Below are positions 22,470 to 35,085 of a DNA stretch of 64,000 nt, piece after piece. The notes beneath the pieces were generated by a model. The model saw only the letters and a list, made by a program, of their open reading frames with translations, ran no database searches and had not been told where the DNA came from. The position numbers were made by a program, and so were the translations under genes. The stretch is from Acomys russatus (lineage: Eukaryota; Chordata; Mammalia; Rodentia; Muridae), in the NCBI RefSeq assembly GCF_903995435.1, contig NC_067157.1, positions 42,998,679-43,062,678 of the forward strand. Reading direction: 5' to 3'. Within the stretch, counting starts at the first letter, position 1; each line of letters begins with the position of its first letter.

Positions 22470-22740
22470 AGTCTCCTCTCACAGTGATTTTTCAGTATGA
22501 TTTCAGTGGCAACACTTAATTAAACTTCATCTTCTCTTTTTACACTCCAGGTATTATTATGTGGCTCCCTTCAGGAAGTAATCCGCATGTTGCTTATTGG
22601 AGCTGCGAATTTAATCATCTCAATCCCTTGCTATAGCAGGGTGACTATGAGAAGATGTATTGACACTTCTCTGGGATACCTTGCTGCATCTTGGGTTATT
22701 TTGCTGGAATGCTGAAGGTGATGTTTGTATTACAGCACTT
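22470..22740. promoter_or_regulatory. Candidate conserved non-coding stretch
   Basis: Single-copy, with 'acttaattaaacttcatc' and 'gcgaatttaatcatctcaat', and no repeat signature. Resembles conserved non-coding DNA; not tested. Confidence 0.22.
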
Positions 22741-23074
22741 AAAGAAAAAAAAACCAGTTACACCTTTTAGGGCAATGCCAAATTTATGTTGCCTATTTCA
22801 GTGAATGCCTGTAGGGCTAATTTTTAAAATCAAGGCAGTTCTAGAGATGAATAAAGCTTAAATGACCACAAGCTCTAGTTTGGCGTAGAAACAAAGATGT
22901 CCCGGTGCTAAAGTAGAATTCTGTGTGTTGCTTAACAGGAATAGAGTGGTGTGTTCACAAACAGAATTCTCCCATCTAGTCCTTCCCTCACTGTATTTTG
23001 CATATACAGGTTCCATATAGTGCCCATAATATCCAGACACTTGTACATATAGATTCATGTTTCATGTAAATGAT

Positions 23075-23640
23075 GGTTAGAGTTAATTGTCAATTTGATG
23101 GAGTCTAGAACCACTTATGAAATAACACTCTGGGCTTGCCTGTGGGAATCTTGATTAAAGTAATTGGTATAAGAATACCTTTCTTTAGGACTATTTATTT
23201 GATGGGTTGGGGAAAAATCATAGATAACATAAGGATGTCAGCATATAATTTATGGGAATCAGTTCTTCCTTTCCACATGTGGCTCCCAGGGATCATAGTC
23301 AGGTCCTCACATCTGGTGGCATGCTTCCTGTTCCTGCTGAGTCATCTTAACTCACTGGGGAGACACATCTGAATTGTAGATGGTTCCATTCCTAGGGTAA
23401 GAGATACTGGACTGTATGAAACGAAGGGAGAGAATTGGGTAGCAATATCCATTTGTTTCCTGATTGTGGGTGTGTTGTGGTAGGCTACTTCAAACCTCTG
23501 CTTCCTTGCCTTTCCCCAAATAATGAACCATACCTTGAACAGTAAGCTAAAATAAACCCTTTCTCCCTTAAGTTGCTTTGTTCAGAGTATTTTATCACAA
23601 TAACAAGAAGGGAAGCTCAGAAAAAAACCAACCAAGATAT
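23075..23640 (+). mobile_element. Rodent LTR-type repeat split by a SINE
   Basis: The left part ('gttaattgtcaatttgatgg', 'ctctgggcttgcctgtggga') and right part ('gctaaaataaaccctttctc', 'cttaagttgctttgttcaga', 'ttttatcacaataac') match the two ends of a common rodent LTR-like element with an AATAAA signal. The middle is occupied by an antisense SINE. I am not sure of the family name. Confidence 0.65.
23218..23362 (-). mobile_element. B2/B3-family SINE, antisense, nested
   Basis: 'ttccacatgtggctcccagg', 'gatcatagtcaggtcctcac', 'tggtggcatgcttcctg' and 'ctgagtcatcttaactcact' follow the antisense head of the B2 superfamily. It sits inside the LTR-type repeat at 23075-23640, so it is younger. Confidence 0.72.
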
Positions 23641-24484
23641 CCTATATTTCTAACATGGAAAAAGTAAAACACGGGAAAAGGAATTGTATAGATAAAATTG
23701 TAAAAGCAAAGGAGAATAGATATAATTCCACTTGAGATTTTACTGTGAACTTTTCACATCTTATGTACAGGAAGCAATGCTGTCCTTACGAACATTTCTC
23801 TGCAGCAGAGAGTGGAACAATATGCACAAGGGCATGAATTCGACGTCTACAGGGAAGCACGGCAAACTGGCATTGAAAGCATCGTGATAGCCCAGACATG
23901 GTAGAAACTCTCATCTCTAAAGAAGCCAGTGGTCTAAATATTTGTACATGAAACATCTTGATCAGAAGTCTCTGGGGCATTGTTCAAAACCTTTTCCTTT
24001 ACACACAATGACTCAGCATATCACACACTCCACTCACAGGCTGTGGCCACCTGCCAGGGTCGGGAGAACGGCACAGTCAGCGTGTGGGCTATGAGAGAAG
24101 ACCGCAGAGGAAGCCACGATCTGCAGTGGGTTCACTGGGAGGTCACCTGGCCATTGAAATGCTCTGGGTGTTCAAATTAGTGTCCCGGGGGAGGTAAGAT
24201 GCTGTGGTTCTCTTCATATGTGGTGAAGTTTCTACTCTGATTTTCTTGTCCCTAGTGCTACCATACAGATCTCACATATCCTCCCAAAATCTACGTGGTA
24301 ATGGTAAAGACTTAATCCATATGCTTAGGGATGTTGGGTACAAGCTAGTAGGAGACCCTGAGTTTTAAAATTGGCTGTTAAATGTGTTTAGTTCTTGAAA
24401 TGGGAGATTTACCTCTTCAGTTCTATATTCACCGTGGAATGAGGTTTCTGGTCTTAGATTCCGTATTAAGAAAGAATCATGATC

Positions 24485-24865
24485 ATGAGTATGGTGGTTT
24501 GAATAGGAATGACCTCCATGACCCAAATGTTGGAATGCTTGACCCATCTTGAGTGAGGCTACTAGGATGCGTGGCCCTGTTGAAAGAAGTGTGTCACTGT
24601 AGAGGCAGGCTTTGAAGTCTCATGTATGTTGAAGCTATGCCCAGTGTGACACACAGTCTCCTTCTTCTGCCTTCCAATCAAGATGTAGAACTTTCAGCTC
24701 TTTCTCCATCACCATGTCTTAGTGGATGTAGCCCTGCTCCCCACTATGATGATAATATACTAAACCTCTGAAACTATAAGCCAGTGCCAATTAAATTTTT
24801 TCCTTTATAAGAGTTGCCTTGGTCATGGTGTCTATTCATGGCAATAAAACCCAAGCTAAGACAAT
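24485..24865 (+). mobile_element. MT/ORR-type MaLR LTR
   Basis: Complete-looking sense LTR: 'tatggtggtttgaatagga', 'aagaagtgtgtcactgtaga', 'agatgtagaactttcagctc', 'aacctctgaaactataagcc', a polyadenylation-type AATTAAATTTTTTCC, then 'agttgccttggtcatggtgt' and a close at 'acccaagctaagac'. Confidence 0.88.
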
Positions 24866-24884
24866 GAGCTAACTATTATTGTAA

Positions 24885-25295
24885 GATATATTATCTTAGT
24901 TCATTTGGAATTGTAGAATCAAGGTATCTAGTGCTGGATATTTTTTTAATAAAATAGATTCATTTGCTCACAGTGTTGGAGGCCCAGCAACAGTACACTG
25001 GACTTCATGGTAAACGGAAATAAGTAGCAGGAATATATACCAAAGAGCTTGTTAGGGGAGTCAGGGCAGCAAGAGCTTAATGAAGACTCAACATTCCTGA
25101 TTTATGACAACATTTTCTGTGAGGAGAAAACTCATCTTGCAAGAACTACATTAACTTATTCCAAGATCAGGCTCCTCATGACTTACTTCTCTCTCTTAAA
25201 GTCTACCTTATTTCAGTATCGGCACATTGAGGGAATGAAACCATAACATGAGCTTTTTAGATGCTGCAAATCACATCAGAACCATGGAACATGTG
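24885..25295 (-). mobile_element. MLT1/MST-type MaLR LTR, antisense
   Basis: 'gattcatttgctcacagtgt', 'tggaggcccagcaacagtac', 'aggctcctcatgacttactt', 'tctcttaaagtctacc' and 'cacattgagggaatgaaacc' give the antisense order of an older MaLR LTR. Confidence 0.6.
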
Positions 25296-25489
25296 GAGAT
25301 TAGATTTTGTAGAAGGCAAGAGATCGACAATTTGTTTTCAAGCCAGGAGATTCCTAGTAGAAACATTTTTCTTTGCACAGAGTTGGCTAACTGCACAAAA
25401 TCCCCAAAGCTGGTGAGATAGACTGACTCCTTTGACCATCCACCCTCTCCCAGAATGTTTTCATTCTTTGGTTCTTAGGAATTGTGTTT

Positions 25490-25880
25490 GTCATAGTCCC
25501 ATAACTATGACAACATATCTAAGTTAATCAACTTATAAGGAGGAGAGAACCATTTTGGCTCACAGTTTCAGAGATTTCAGTCCATAGTTGTTTGATTCTG
25601 ATACTTTAAGCCCATGGCTGGTGAAGCAACACATCATGGTAGAAACACATCAGAGAAAGGACTGCTTACTCCATGGCAGCTTCAGAGAGAGACAGAGACA
25701 GAGAGACAGACCAAGGCCCTAAGTAATATTCCCTTCAAGGCATGCCTTCAGTGACCTAACTTCCTTCCATGAGGTGCTACCTCCTAAAGGTTCTCCTACT
25801 TATCAATATTCCCTACAGGACTGTAACCGACAAAACATATAGATCTTTAGGGAACAATTCAAATTCTAACTATTGCAGGG
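25490..25880 (-). mobile_element. MaLR LTR, antisense
   Basis: 'catagtcccataactatgac', 'ttggctcacagtttcagaga', 'agcaacacatcatggtagaa', 'catgaggtgctacctcctaa' and a right end 'gggaacaattcaaattctaac' match antisense rodent MaLR LTRs. Includes a short GACAGA run at 25687-25710. Confidence 0.72.
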
Positions 25881-27094
25881 ATCTTCATAAGTTTAAAAAG
25901 TTTTTCACTAGATATGCTTTCAATGTTCTTTTGTGTTTTCTATTTGTGTTCAGAGATCTAAGAGTTTTACAGAACAGAATATCTCCTTCAACATGAAACA
26001 TATCGATGTTATCCATATAAATATATTCGGAACTGCCAAATTTACCTACTTTCAGCATGCATTGGAAGAATAGTGGGAGAAAAAGCAAACATAAAGGGAC
26101 TGTTTCTGTACTCAGTAACACTCTGTATTAGTGACAGGAATCGTATGTGCTGTGTCAAAAGTGTCTGAGTTGTCCAGCAATTTCTGATACTGGCTCTATG
26201 AGACAGAAATTATGAAGACCCTTAACCATGTGAGTGGTCTGGACAGAAGGCAGGGCTTCTTTTTATCCAAGAGTCTTTTGGGGAGGGACACATATGTATC
26301 TCAGTGTTCTTTTATAGACTCGGAGTTCATCATTTTAGCATTTCTTTGAGGAGACTAAAGTGTTTTCTGTTCAAAACAAGATCCTCTCTGGTCCCTCTTG
26401 TGTAGATTGTGTATCTGTAGGAAACAAATAAGAGGCTCCCCAATTACCACTCTGCAGCCTAGACTCAAATTACAGTCTGAAAACGTTACTGAAACATGTA
26501 AGACATAAGAGAAGGTTCTAGTAAAAGACTATGGCCTTTTTATTTCCTAGACTCCCTTTTAAAAATACTATGCTTTTTAATAGGCAACAGGCTTAGTAGC
26601 AGCATCCTAATGTAAACATTTAAGGTGGTAGACATGCTAATTACCTTGTTCGGATAAGTACATACTATATACACATATCAAATTAAAATATACTATCCCA
26701 CAAATTGGTACAATTATTCCAATAAAATACATCTTGAGTAAATACAATAATAAAATTCGAGTGGCATGACAAAGCAGCTGTAGGTTGGTTTTGTCTGGTT
26801 TGAGTGGCCTTTTCTCATCAATCTCTGAGTTTGTTTACTGGTATGTGTGTATGAGTGTGTGTATTCTCACCCACTTATGTGTGCACATTTATATACATTT
26901 CCTTCAACTTGAGCACATAAAATCTACTTGTAGATCTCAGGATCATTTTAGGAATCATTAATCTTTAAGTATTGAACTATGGGTCTATACAGTAACACTT
27001 TTCATGTTATCTGTGTGCTTTCAGGAAACTTTCCTAGGGTTCTTCCTGTGTAAGATGCCTATCATACAATTTCTATGGTATAAGAAAATTACTG
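25881..27094. other. Unassigned AT-rich stretch
   Basis: No repeat or exon recognised. AT-rich between 26560 and 26760. Confidence 0.4.
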
Positions 27095-27540
27095 TTAGAT
27101 GAAAAGCATCTTACCAAAAGTGTGGGAAAGGCAGAGGGAGAATTTAACCGTATAGCACAACCCTATTCCAAAGGCCCCAGGGAACGTCATGGAAGAGAGG
27201 ATGGAAAGACTGTAAGAACCAGAAACCAGGAAGTTTGCTGTGAGACTGTATGTATTCATATTACAGGGAAGCCACGCCCATGGAATCTCAATAGTATGGC
27301 TACCCAAGCAAGACCTGAACAATGACAACATCAAATGACATGCAATGTAGGTGTGAGAAATCTCATGGAGCCCCACACCTAGATGAAAAACTGGACAATA
27401 ACCAACAACTCTTGAAAGGGGGAGAATTAGTCTTCCATAGTGATGAGCCCTGTAATCTAATACCAAGTGGTCAGCCCTGAAATCACATGCACACAAACAA
27501 CAAGAAATACACCAGCAGGTTGCAGTTATATACTTATTTG

Positions 27541-27598
<58 letters not shown>

Positions 27599-27722
27599 CG
27601 TGCACATGTACACACACACAGGCATATATAACAAAGAATAAAAGACTGCATTTGAGAGGGAGTTGGAAGCTATGGGAGAGATGAAAGGGGGAGGGAGTGA
27701 TGTAATTATAGTTTAATTAATT
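27095..27722 (+). mobile_element. L1 (Lx-like) 3' UTR
   Basis: Old murine-type L1 3' UTR in the sense direction: 'cgtcatggaagagaggatgg', 'aaaccaggaagtttgctgtg', 'ggaagccacgcccatggaat', 'gcaagacctgaacaatgaca', 'accaagtggtcagccctgaa' and a terminal 'agtgatgtaattatag'. It contains its own CA array. A 133-codon minus-strand frame here is antisense to non-coding L1 and is not a gene. Confidence 0.8.
27544..27620 (+). repeat. (CA)n microsatellite in L1 3' UTR
   Basis: About 24 CA units followed by a CATACACGCG/CACATGTACACA extension. Confidence 0.97.
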
Positions 27723-28684
27723 TACTTACTTTAACTTGCTACAAATTCTGTTGATCTGAGAGGGCGCTCAGCTTGTCTGGGAAGAAAGCTGCTTGCCCTT
27801 CTTCCTCGGGTGTAGGTGAAGGGAGATTTTACCCAGTGGGATCTGACAGGACAGTTGCTTCTGCGATGTGGCAGAGTAGGACAGTCACCTCTGGAATATA
27901 CCAAGAGCTTCCAAGGGATCAAGATAATAAGCCTTGTCTCCAAACACCTCTATGGGATCTTTTTAAATGACAGATGTGCAACTAAAAGTAGTTCTCTGTT
28001 TTAAAAAAGAGCTTTTTGAAAGTACAACCCAAATGTGATTTATTTGACTTCTTTTAAGTACAAGATGCCATAGTATTGATGTTTGCACATCAGGGAATGT
28101 ATATTGAAGTAAATGCTAAGACGTGAAATACTAGGTCAAGCTCTCTAAATTTAATGTAAGACTAAATTTGAAGGGAATTGTGAACAGTCCCACATATTCT
28201 ATTATTCTGGCAATCTATCAACTTACAAGTGTAGTCTAAGCACACGCTTCAATTTATTAGAGATAATTGTTCTGGGAATGCTAACACCCAGGCTCAATGA
28301 GATCAATAGTCAGTTTATACCTGAATTAGGGGTTATGGTTTAACTTTAATCTTGTCTTTTTAACTCCTTCTTCTCTACTCACAACTAAGAGTAACTTTTA
28401 TTAAATGCATTAAATTGAAAACTTATCTCCTAAGTTTCAATCATTTTATGACAAGCAAATCCATATGATAATAACTAACTAATATTGATTGCTTTTTCAT
28501 CTCTACTATTTTGATAGTGTTTTATGCATTTTAATCAATGACAATTGCTTTCCTTTTAAGTTAATTCATGTTGAACATTTTAGTGATAGAGTTCTGACTT
28601 AGTAAATATTTGATGACTTGTAATATTGATATCTAATTACTAGAGTAAAACTGCTTCTAAGATGCTGTAGTTAGCTCAGTCTAT
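27723..28684. other. Unassigned AT-rich stretch
   Basis: No repeat recognised. Strongly AT-rich from about 28330 to 28660; could act as matrix-attachment-like DNA but nothing specific supports that. Confidence 0.35.
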
Positions 28685-28785
28685 GCTCTACATCTGTGGG
28701 TCATGACCCCTCTGGGGGCTAACAGACCCTTTTACAGGGCTCACATATCAGATAGCCTGCATATTAAACATTTACTTACAGTTTG
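28685..28785 (+). mobile_element. URR1-like hAT fragment
   Basis: 'ctacatctgtgggtcatgac', 'cccctctgggggctaacaga', 'cccttttacagggctcac' and 'gcatattaaacatttac' correspond to the 5' half of the element at 19728-19945. The right half and its terminal repeat are missing. Confidence 0.72.
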
Positions 28786-29355
28786 TTGATGGTCTCACCC
28801 AAAATGTCTTCCTGCTCCAGGCACCAGTCTTCTAGAGAGATGCTCACTCTGAGATGATGTAAATTGGAGACATTTTAGTTCATGAAGTACAGCAAAGCTA
28901 GGATGGTCAGTGTGAAGAGAAGGCTGCTAGTGGTACACATGAGCAGTGTCTCATGATACTGAGGCTTGCGAGAGGTGTGTCTCTAGTCTTGGTTTATTTT
29001 TGAAATCACTACAGCAGGGAACACCATGATGAGAGTTAAAATATGCCCGTGTGTTCTGTGAGACCAAAGTTTGTAGGATGGTGGTCTAGCTCAGAAGTGG
29101 TAAATGTGCCTGGAATGCCAGTCCATGGAAGTAGAAAGAGGAGGACCCATCTAGCGATTAAGGCGAAGACTGATTTATCAAATATGATACATTAAATGAA
29201 TTTCTTTTTTATTTTACCCAATTAAATATGATTTATTCTTCTAAATCCTATTTGATACCTCCCTGGTGGTTATTTTTACTAGTGTCATCATGTGTTGTTA
29301 AGCCTGTTCTTGTTTTATGCAAATCAACAAATAGTGTCTTAGAGTACAAGTGTTG

Positions 29356-29357
<2 letters not shown>
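28786..29357. other. Unassigned stretch
   Basis: No recognised element. Confidence 0.35.

Positions 29358-29411
<54 letters not shown>
29358..29411 (+). repeat. (CA)n microsatellite
   Basis: About 27 uninterrupted AC/CA units. Confidence 0.98.
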
Positions 29412-29412
<1 letters not shown>

Positions 29413-29599
29413 AGTATTCAAGTCTGGATATAAAATTTGAAAATTGAATTGACATATGACGGGGAATAATTATTACTGCGGGAAAATCATTATTCTAAAA
29501 GACCAGTTGATTTCCTTGTTTTTGCATGATGAAGGGCAGATATAAACTTAATACCTAATGACACAGATGGTTGGGATGAGAATAATTTTTTTACCATTA

Positions 29600-29735
29600 A
29601 GTAGCCACGTGACCTGTGCCTTAGTTTCCTCACTTAACCACTGGCAATAGTAACAGAAACCCCTGTGGTCATGAGGTTTGAATGATTTACGTATAAACAG
29701 ACAAACAGTGCTTGGGAGGCAGCTATTAAGTAAGC
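29600..29735 (+). mobile_element. MIR SINE
   Basis: Sense MIR 3' two-thirds: 'gtagccacgtgacctgtgcc', 'ttagtttcctcacttaacca', 'gaggtttgaatgatttac' and 'acagtgcttgggaggcagct'. Confidence 0.75.
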
Positions 29736-31554
29736 AGTTTTCAGAGAATTATTACTCATGAGGTTTCTAGATCAATATAGAGTATTTCCTCAGGGGGTAA
29801 CATTAGAGACAGACAAACCCTCCTTAGCCTGGTTGCTGAATGGGCAGTCTTGTCATATACCATGTGGTACATGAGAAAGGGAAGGAAGAAGAGAAAGAGA
29901 GGAAGGAAAGAGATGACGAGATATGCTGAGTTTCTCCTCTAGCAGGGCATCCAGATCTTGTCACATCAATTGGCAATGATTCCCCAGCAAAAACAGAGCA
30001 AACGGCCATTGATTCATCATTGTAAATTCCATATCGTAAACATCCATCCAGGACAGAACCCACGGGATGGTCCAGATAATCAGTAGTTTGATCTGGCTGT
30101 ACATTTAAGTCAGTGAATGGCTACTAAGCTACTTTCCATTTATTGATTGCTGCTGATTTAAGGCCAAGGGTTTTCCATCTATCTAAGCTGTGTTTTAGTT
30201 AATGACAGTTAATGATATTTTTATGCTAATTTTCTCAACTGGCTGGCGTCTTGAGAAACATCTCTTTGATGTTGCTCTAAGAACTGCCTATGCAACTAAA
30301 GTTTCTAAGAGGAAATCATCTTTATGTACGAATGGTTTGTTTTAGTTAAAAAACATTCTATAAAATGTGCAAAATGATCTTGGGGTGGTGGAGAACTTTA
30401 ACATAAGCATTCAGAAAACATGTTATATCAATAAATAAAAAGTATTTCTTATTAGTTCATACCAGTGGGTTTATTCATATAACCATACACAAAGTGCATG
30501 AAAACCATGAATGTTGAAGAAATGAGAGAGAATTTAAACTCTATGTAAGGGTATGTATAGGCCCTGAGCATGAAAAGTGGCAAAGACTTGAGATGGTATC
30601 TTGGCACACAACTTTTCCTATGATTAATGTAAGGGATATCATAATCTCAAACAATGTAAGGGACTTTTCTGTTTTACTATTAAAATAGTTTATGTGTGTA
30701 CTTGAAAAAATTATATATTCAAAGAGCAATTAAATCACAGTTTTCTTATATATAAGTTTGTCACTATATAAACTGTCTTAGACTTATTATTCAGACTTTT
30801 GGAAAAAATGTATTCCTTTCTCCCTTTTATTCCATATCTTACTGTGCACACAGCTCTCACTGGATAGAACCTGGCTCATTACAAGGTAAAAAGCAAAACA
30901 AGACAAAAATGCATTGAGTTTCCTGGCACACATGATGCTATGCTGTAGGTGACATAAAATTGTGCATTTTATAAAATGTATAGAAAACATGTCTTACTTA
31001 CTCAGTATCAATTGAGGGGGACCTTTTTTCCATAATTAAAATGGTATAAGTCAAAATATAGACAAGATGCATGTGTACAAATTGTATAGGGTTCTGCCAT
31101 GAATAACATGAATATTTTAAAATTTTGCTTGTTTGTTAGATGAATGCATATATAAACATAAATTTCATGACAGCAATGTAATTTGTTTATTTAGTTGGCT
31201 CCATATTCCCAACTAAGGCCATAATTTTAGACATTTATCTTGTTTATTTATTCATTATTTATTTACTTATTTTTTCAGTGATATATGTCTACTGACATTC
31301 ATACTCACTCAGAATAGGAATAATAGACCTTTTTCTTCTTGAATATCATCTCTGTGACATTCCTCAGGCTCACATGGCCAGAGACCAGGTTCTCTGGGCT
31401 TGATGAAGGTCAGATGGCAGGAGAGGAGAGGAAGCCAGTAGAACAGTAAGAATGGTCCCCACTCCCTAGCCTGTTTCATGACAAAGTAGTACTTGCATTA
31501 TGGCAAGCATTGAGATGCAGCTGCTGCTGGCTATGACACCATCTCTCTGCCACA
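29736..31554. other. Long unassigned AT-rich stretch
   Basis: No firm repeat except a purine-rich patch at 29870-29920 and an ATTTATTT-rich run at 31240-31275. Frames are short and unsupported. Confidence 0.35.
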
Positions 31555-31700
31555 GTGCACTGCCTCCTTTCTCTCCATAGAGCAAACAGGTTGCTTCACT
31601 TAAGGGCCTTTGCACTTCCTGTGTCTACTGCCTGGAAATCTCAGTTGTTTTCTTGAATGTTCTCTCAGGAAAATAATACTTTTCTCTGACCACTAAATAT
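31555..31700 (+). mobile_element. L2 LINE 3' fragment
   Basis: 'aagggcctttgcacttcctg', 'tgtctactgcctggaaatct', 'cttgaatgttctctcagg' and 'tttctctgaccact' follow the L2 3' end order. Confidence 0.75.
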
Positions 31701-32429
31701 ATATTATAGCTCCTTTTTGACTAGTACATAATATTTCCTGTCTTTCTTCATATGCGTTGTCTCCATGTATCCCTGATCTATGGAGCATTTTATATAGTAT
31801 GGTTTTAGTGCCATATTTTTTGCCACTTGCTTCCTGCTAGGATGGGTGGCTTGTTTGTGTTTGGTGACGGGGTTCCTGCTGCAGTTTGGCACCTTGAGCA
31901 GTTCCAGCTGTACTATCAGCTTCCACAGATGTTTGTTAAGTGAAGGAATGACTGACATGAGGTCACGAGGTGGTAAAAGACATTGAGACTAGAAAACACA
32001 GGCTATCTGGAAGGCTACAATAAGTCCCTGCTGGATGGCCACAACGCGAGAACTCAGGAGAGGAGCTTTACCTTCCAAAAGGCTGTATGAGACAGCAGTT
32101 GGCTAGTCTTGGTAAGAAAACTCGCCAAAGCAATAACTGTAACCAAGACCTGGCTCTCCCAACTGGAGGTGACATCGTTAAGTCCTCACTGGTCAGAACT
32201 AATTCTTTTCTTCCCGGAACTTTTCTTTTTTCTGTTTTCTTTTTCTTTTTCCTTTCCTTTTCTTTTCTTTTTTTTTTTTTTACCTTTGCTTCTACTAAGG
32301 TTCAAACATTCCCCAGAAGGGATCCGAACTCACAGCAAATATAAGCACATCTGATGGACAGAAGATGGAGAATATGAGTAGCAACATGAAAATCTGCTGA
32401 CACGGCCGATTATGAGTGATAAGTGGCAA
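31701..32429. other. Unassigned stretch with pyrimidine run
   Basis: Includes a T/C-rich run at about 32218-32282 with a terminal T18-like stretch. No element recognised elsewhere. Confidence 0.4.
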
Positions 32430-33640
32430 TGGGATGTCTTGCTAGATGTCGGTGGCTTGGGATTTGTTAGAATGGTGCAGCTAGATTTCAAAACCCGCTA
32501 ACCCCTCAGCGCTGAGCTCTGACTTTCTGATAAAATTGAGTGAGATATCTGCAGAGTACGGAGATGTATCGGCATTATTCCTCATGATTCCTGGAGTGAA
32601 ACTGAAGATCTGCATCCTGACCTTGTTGGGTTGTATAATCTGTCCAGTAGTGCCATTCTGATAAGTGCGCAATCCCACCCAAATCACTTCTGCCTTTTAG
32701 CTAATGTTTCCATCAACAACACAAGAGATAGCTGCCAAGTTTCCCATAAAGCAGCCCCCCTTTATTGCTATATTAGTCTTCAATCATTCTTGGTATTTTT
32801 AACTCCTGAACTGTAAGCCTAATAATATGAATTTTTATCCCTGATATATAGACTTATGAGGTTTTCAATATATTGCTATGATAGAAAATTTTTTGGAAAG
32901 CAGAAAGAGCTGTTATTTATCCCATTGTCGTTGTGGTAATCTCTGGAGTTGATAGAGATATTATTTCAAGCTTCCCAAGTAATAATTATAATATTGGAAA
33001 AACTGACAGCTTGTGTGTGCTAACTGTGAGCTGTGTACCTTTATTGGATACATGCAAATTAGGGCTTTTGGAGAGATGCATAATAATAGCCTCTCATGAT
33101 ATCATATTTCCCTGAAACTGTGTCATATTTTCGTGTAGTGGCGCTGAGGGTGACACCATGAAGGGTCCTCTGGTGACACACTTTTGGGATCTGGCCTCAT
33201 GGCTTTTTATTAGGGCAGGATGGGCCCAAGGAAGCTGTGCCAAGCCATGGCGAGTTCAGCATTCTGCGGTGAGGCATGTCCCCAAAGAAATATGTTAAGA
33301 GGCACTTGAAAGCACATTGGAGTCTGTTTGGAATCTCGATTTCTGCTTTTAGAATTACTTACTGTGTACTTGAGGAGTTCGCAGACAATTGGAAGCAATT
33401 TATGGGTCCCTGTGTTTATTTTTGCCTCACTTCCCTGTAGGAATGAACTGTCAGATGGCAGCAGAATTGGAATGTGCGGCATGCGTGTTTCATTTGATCT
33501 TACAAGGAATATGACTCATTTACTTTTGAAAGTGAAACATAACACTCAGTGCATTTGCTTACACACCGCCGTTGTCACTGTTGATTCTGACATTCAGAAA
33601 GCCAGCATCGCATTCTTCTACCGTGGCACAGTGTAAACAT
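32430..33640. promoter_or_regulatory. Long single-copy stretch with conserved-element look
   Basis: About 1.2 kb free of recognisable repeats with mixed composition. It holds an octamer ATGCAAAT at 33052-33059, 'ataattataatattgg' near 32985, and enhancer-like 'gagatgcataataatagcc'. It may contain one or more conserved non-coding elements. A 102-codon frame at 33328-33636 has no domain. Confidence 0.25.
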
Positions 33641-33869
33641 GCTGGCATGAAGGTCAGCACTCCCTGGCTGGAAGTGTGGGGTGTATCCAGGCCTGCCACG
33701 GCACTTAGACTGTCACAGGAATGGCAAATCACATATCTCCTGGCCTGTGACTAAGGATGGTTTTATTCTTGTTAGTATAATATGCTTAGTTGTCAAGAAT
33801 ATGGTTAGATTATGCAAAAGCAATGTTTAAGAAGAAAGTATTTGTGGCAACCTCGATCACTAGTAACTA

Positions 33870-33870
<1 letters not shown>

Positions 33871-33959
<89 letters not shown>
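33871..33959 (+). repeat. (TG)18(AG)n compound microsatellite
   Basis: TG units to 33906 switch directly to AG units with one 'gaaag' interruption. A TATG/TGTA-rich tail continues to about 34075. Frames through it are low-complexity artefacts. Confidence 0.97.
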
Positions 33960-33960
<1 letters not shown>

Positions 33961-34580
33961 TTGTTGTATTGTGTTTGTGTGGTGTGTGTATGCATCAACC
34001 ATGTCTTTGTATGTATATGTATTGTATGTATTTATGTCTGTATATACACACATATATATGTGTGTATATCTATGTACATTTGAGTATTATATAGTTAGAA
34101 AGTGGTGAAGTGAACAAAATTACTCCACCAGAGTAGAGCAAATGTCCTGCTACCATTGTAGAATTTACCATGCCGTTCCTCTCCAGCCTACTCGTTTTCT
34201 CTCCTGCAGGATGACTGACGAGCCCAGCACCATTTGAGCACTGGCTTTCTCACTCCTGGTATGCATCCCTTGAGGTTCTAGAATTTGTAAATGGCCCTTT
34301 AGCAACAGGACTTCATGTCTCAGTAGCCCTAGCCAGTTTCAGCCTGTGTGTGAAATGTAGCATGTTGTCAGGGACGGTGGGAGCCACACAAGCAAATACA
34401 GTGCCTCCATGCTTAGAAGAATTAAGCTGTAGAAGCTGATCTAAAGACAGACAGAGAGTTTATTATTGATGTCTGAAGCAAACTTTGCAAAAATTCTCTG
34501 GAGAATGTTTTCCATTTCAAAGTGATCCCCAATAGTAGATTTGTTTAGAGACCGTTTTCAATTCTGTTTTGGATGCTTGA

Positions 34581-34590
34581 GTGTGTGTGT

Positions 34591-34636
<46 letters not shown>
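34581..34636 (+). repeat. (GT)n microsatellite
   Basis: About 27 GT units with one GA interruption near 34595. Confidence 0.98.
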
Positions 34637-34637
<1 letters not shown>

Positions 34638-34777
34638 GAGTGTTCTTAATGGAAAATAAAACATATCTTTGACCCTAATTTTATAATAAAACAAAACTGA
34701 CACAGAGCTAAATCTAGTGAGTAAGGTCTGTAATCAAGAGGTTATTATTAGATTAGAATAAAGCCAAGCATTTTTTT

Positions 34778-35085
34778 TTGTGAACTAATTCATTTATTGG
34801 GGTTTCCTAGAGGGGTATGGGTAAGAGGTTACTTATAAGAGCTCAATGACTCAAAGGCAGGTGCCTTACTGAAAAGCCCACCCCAGAGCAGGTGGTTGCT
34901 CACAAAGGCTGGGACCCTGGAGCTCCCTGAGTGACTTGTTGACAGCTCCACAGGTTCAGGTCTCCTCTCTCCAGCAGCCCCTGCTGCTTATACAGCCTTG
35001 GGGAGGGAAGAACCTTGTGATGCTGGTGAATTTCACGGACTTCCTGAGACTTCTGAGATGCTTACTTCCTGAGTATTTTTTAATA
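34778..35085 (-). mobile_element. Rodent LTR-like repeat, antisense (copy 1)
   Basis: 'aattcatttattggggtttc', 'tatgggtaagaggttactta', 'aaaagcccaccccagagcag', 'ggtggttgctcacaaagg' and 'ggctgggaccctggagctcc' match a dispersed rodent ERV-type LTR read in reverse; minus-strand CCAATAAA serves as a polyadenylation-like signal. A related copy lies at about 54745. Confidence 0.68.

Noticed and set aside
27095..27496. 133-codon minus-strand frame
   Set aside because: It is antisense to an Lx-like L1 3' UTR, which is non-coding; no domain.
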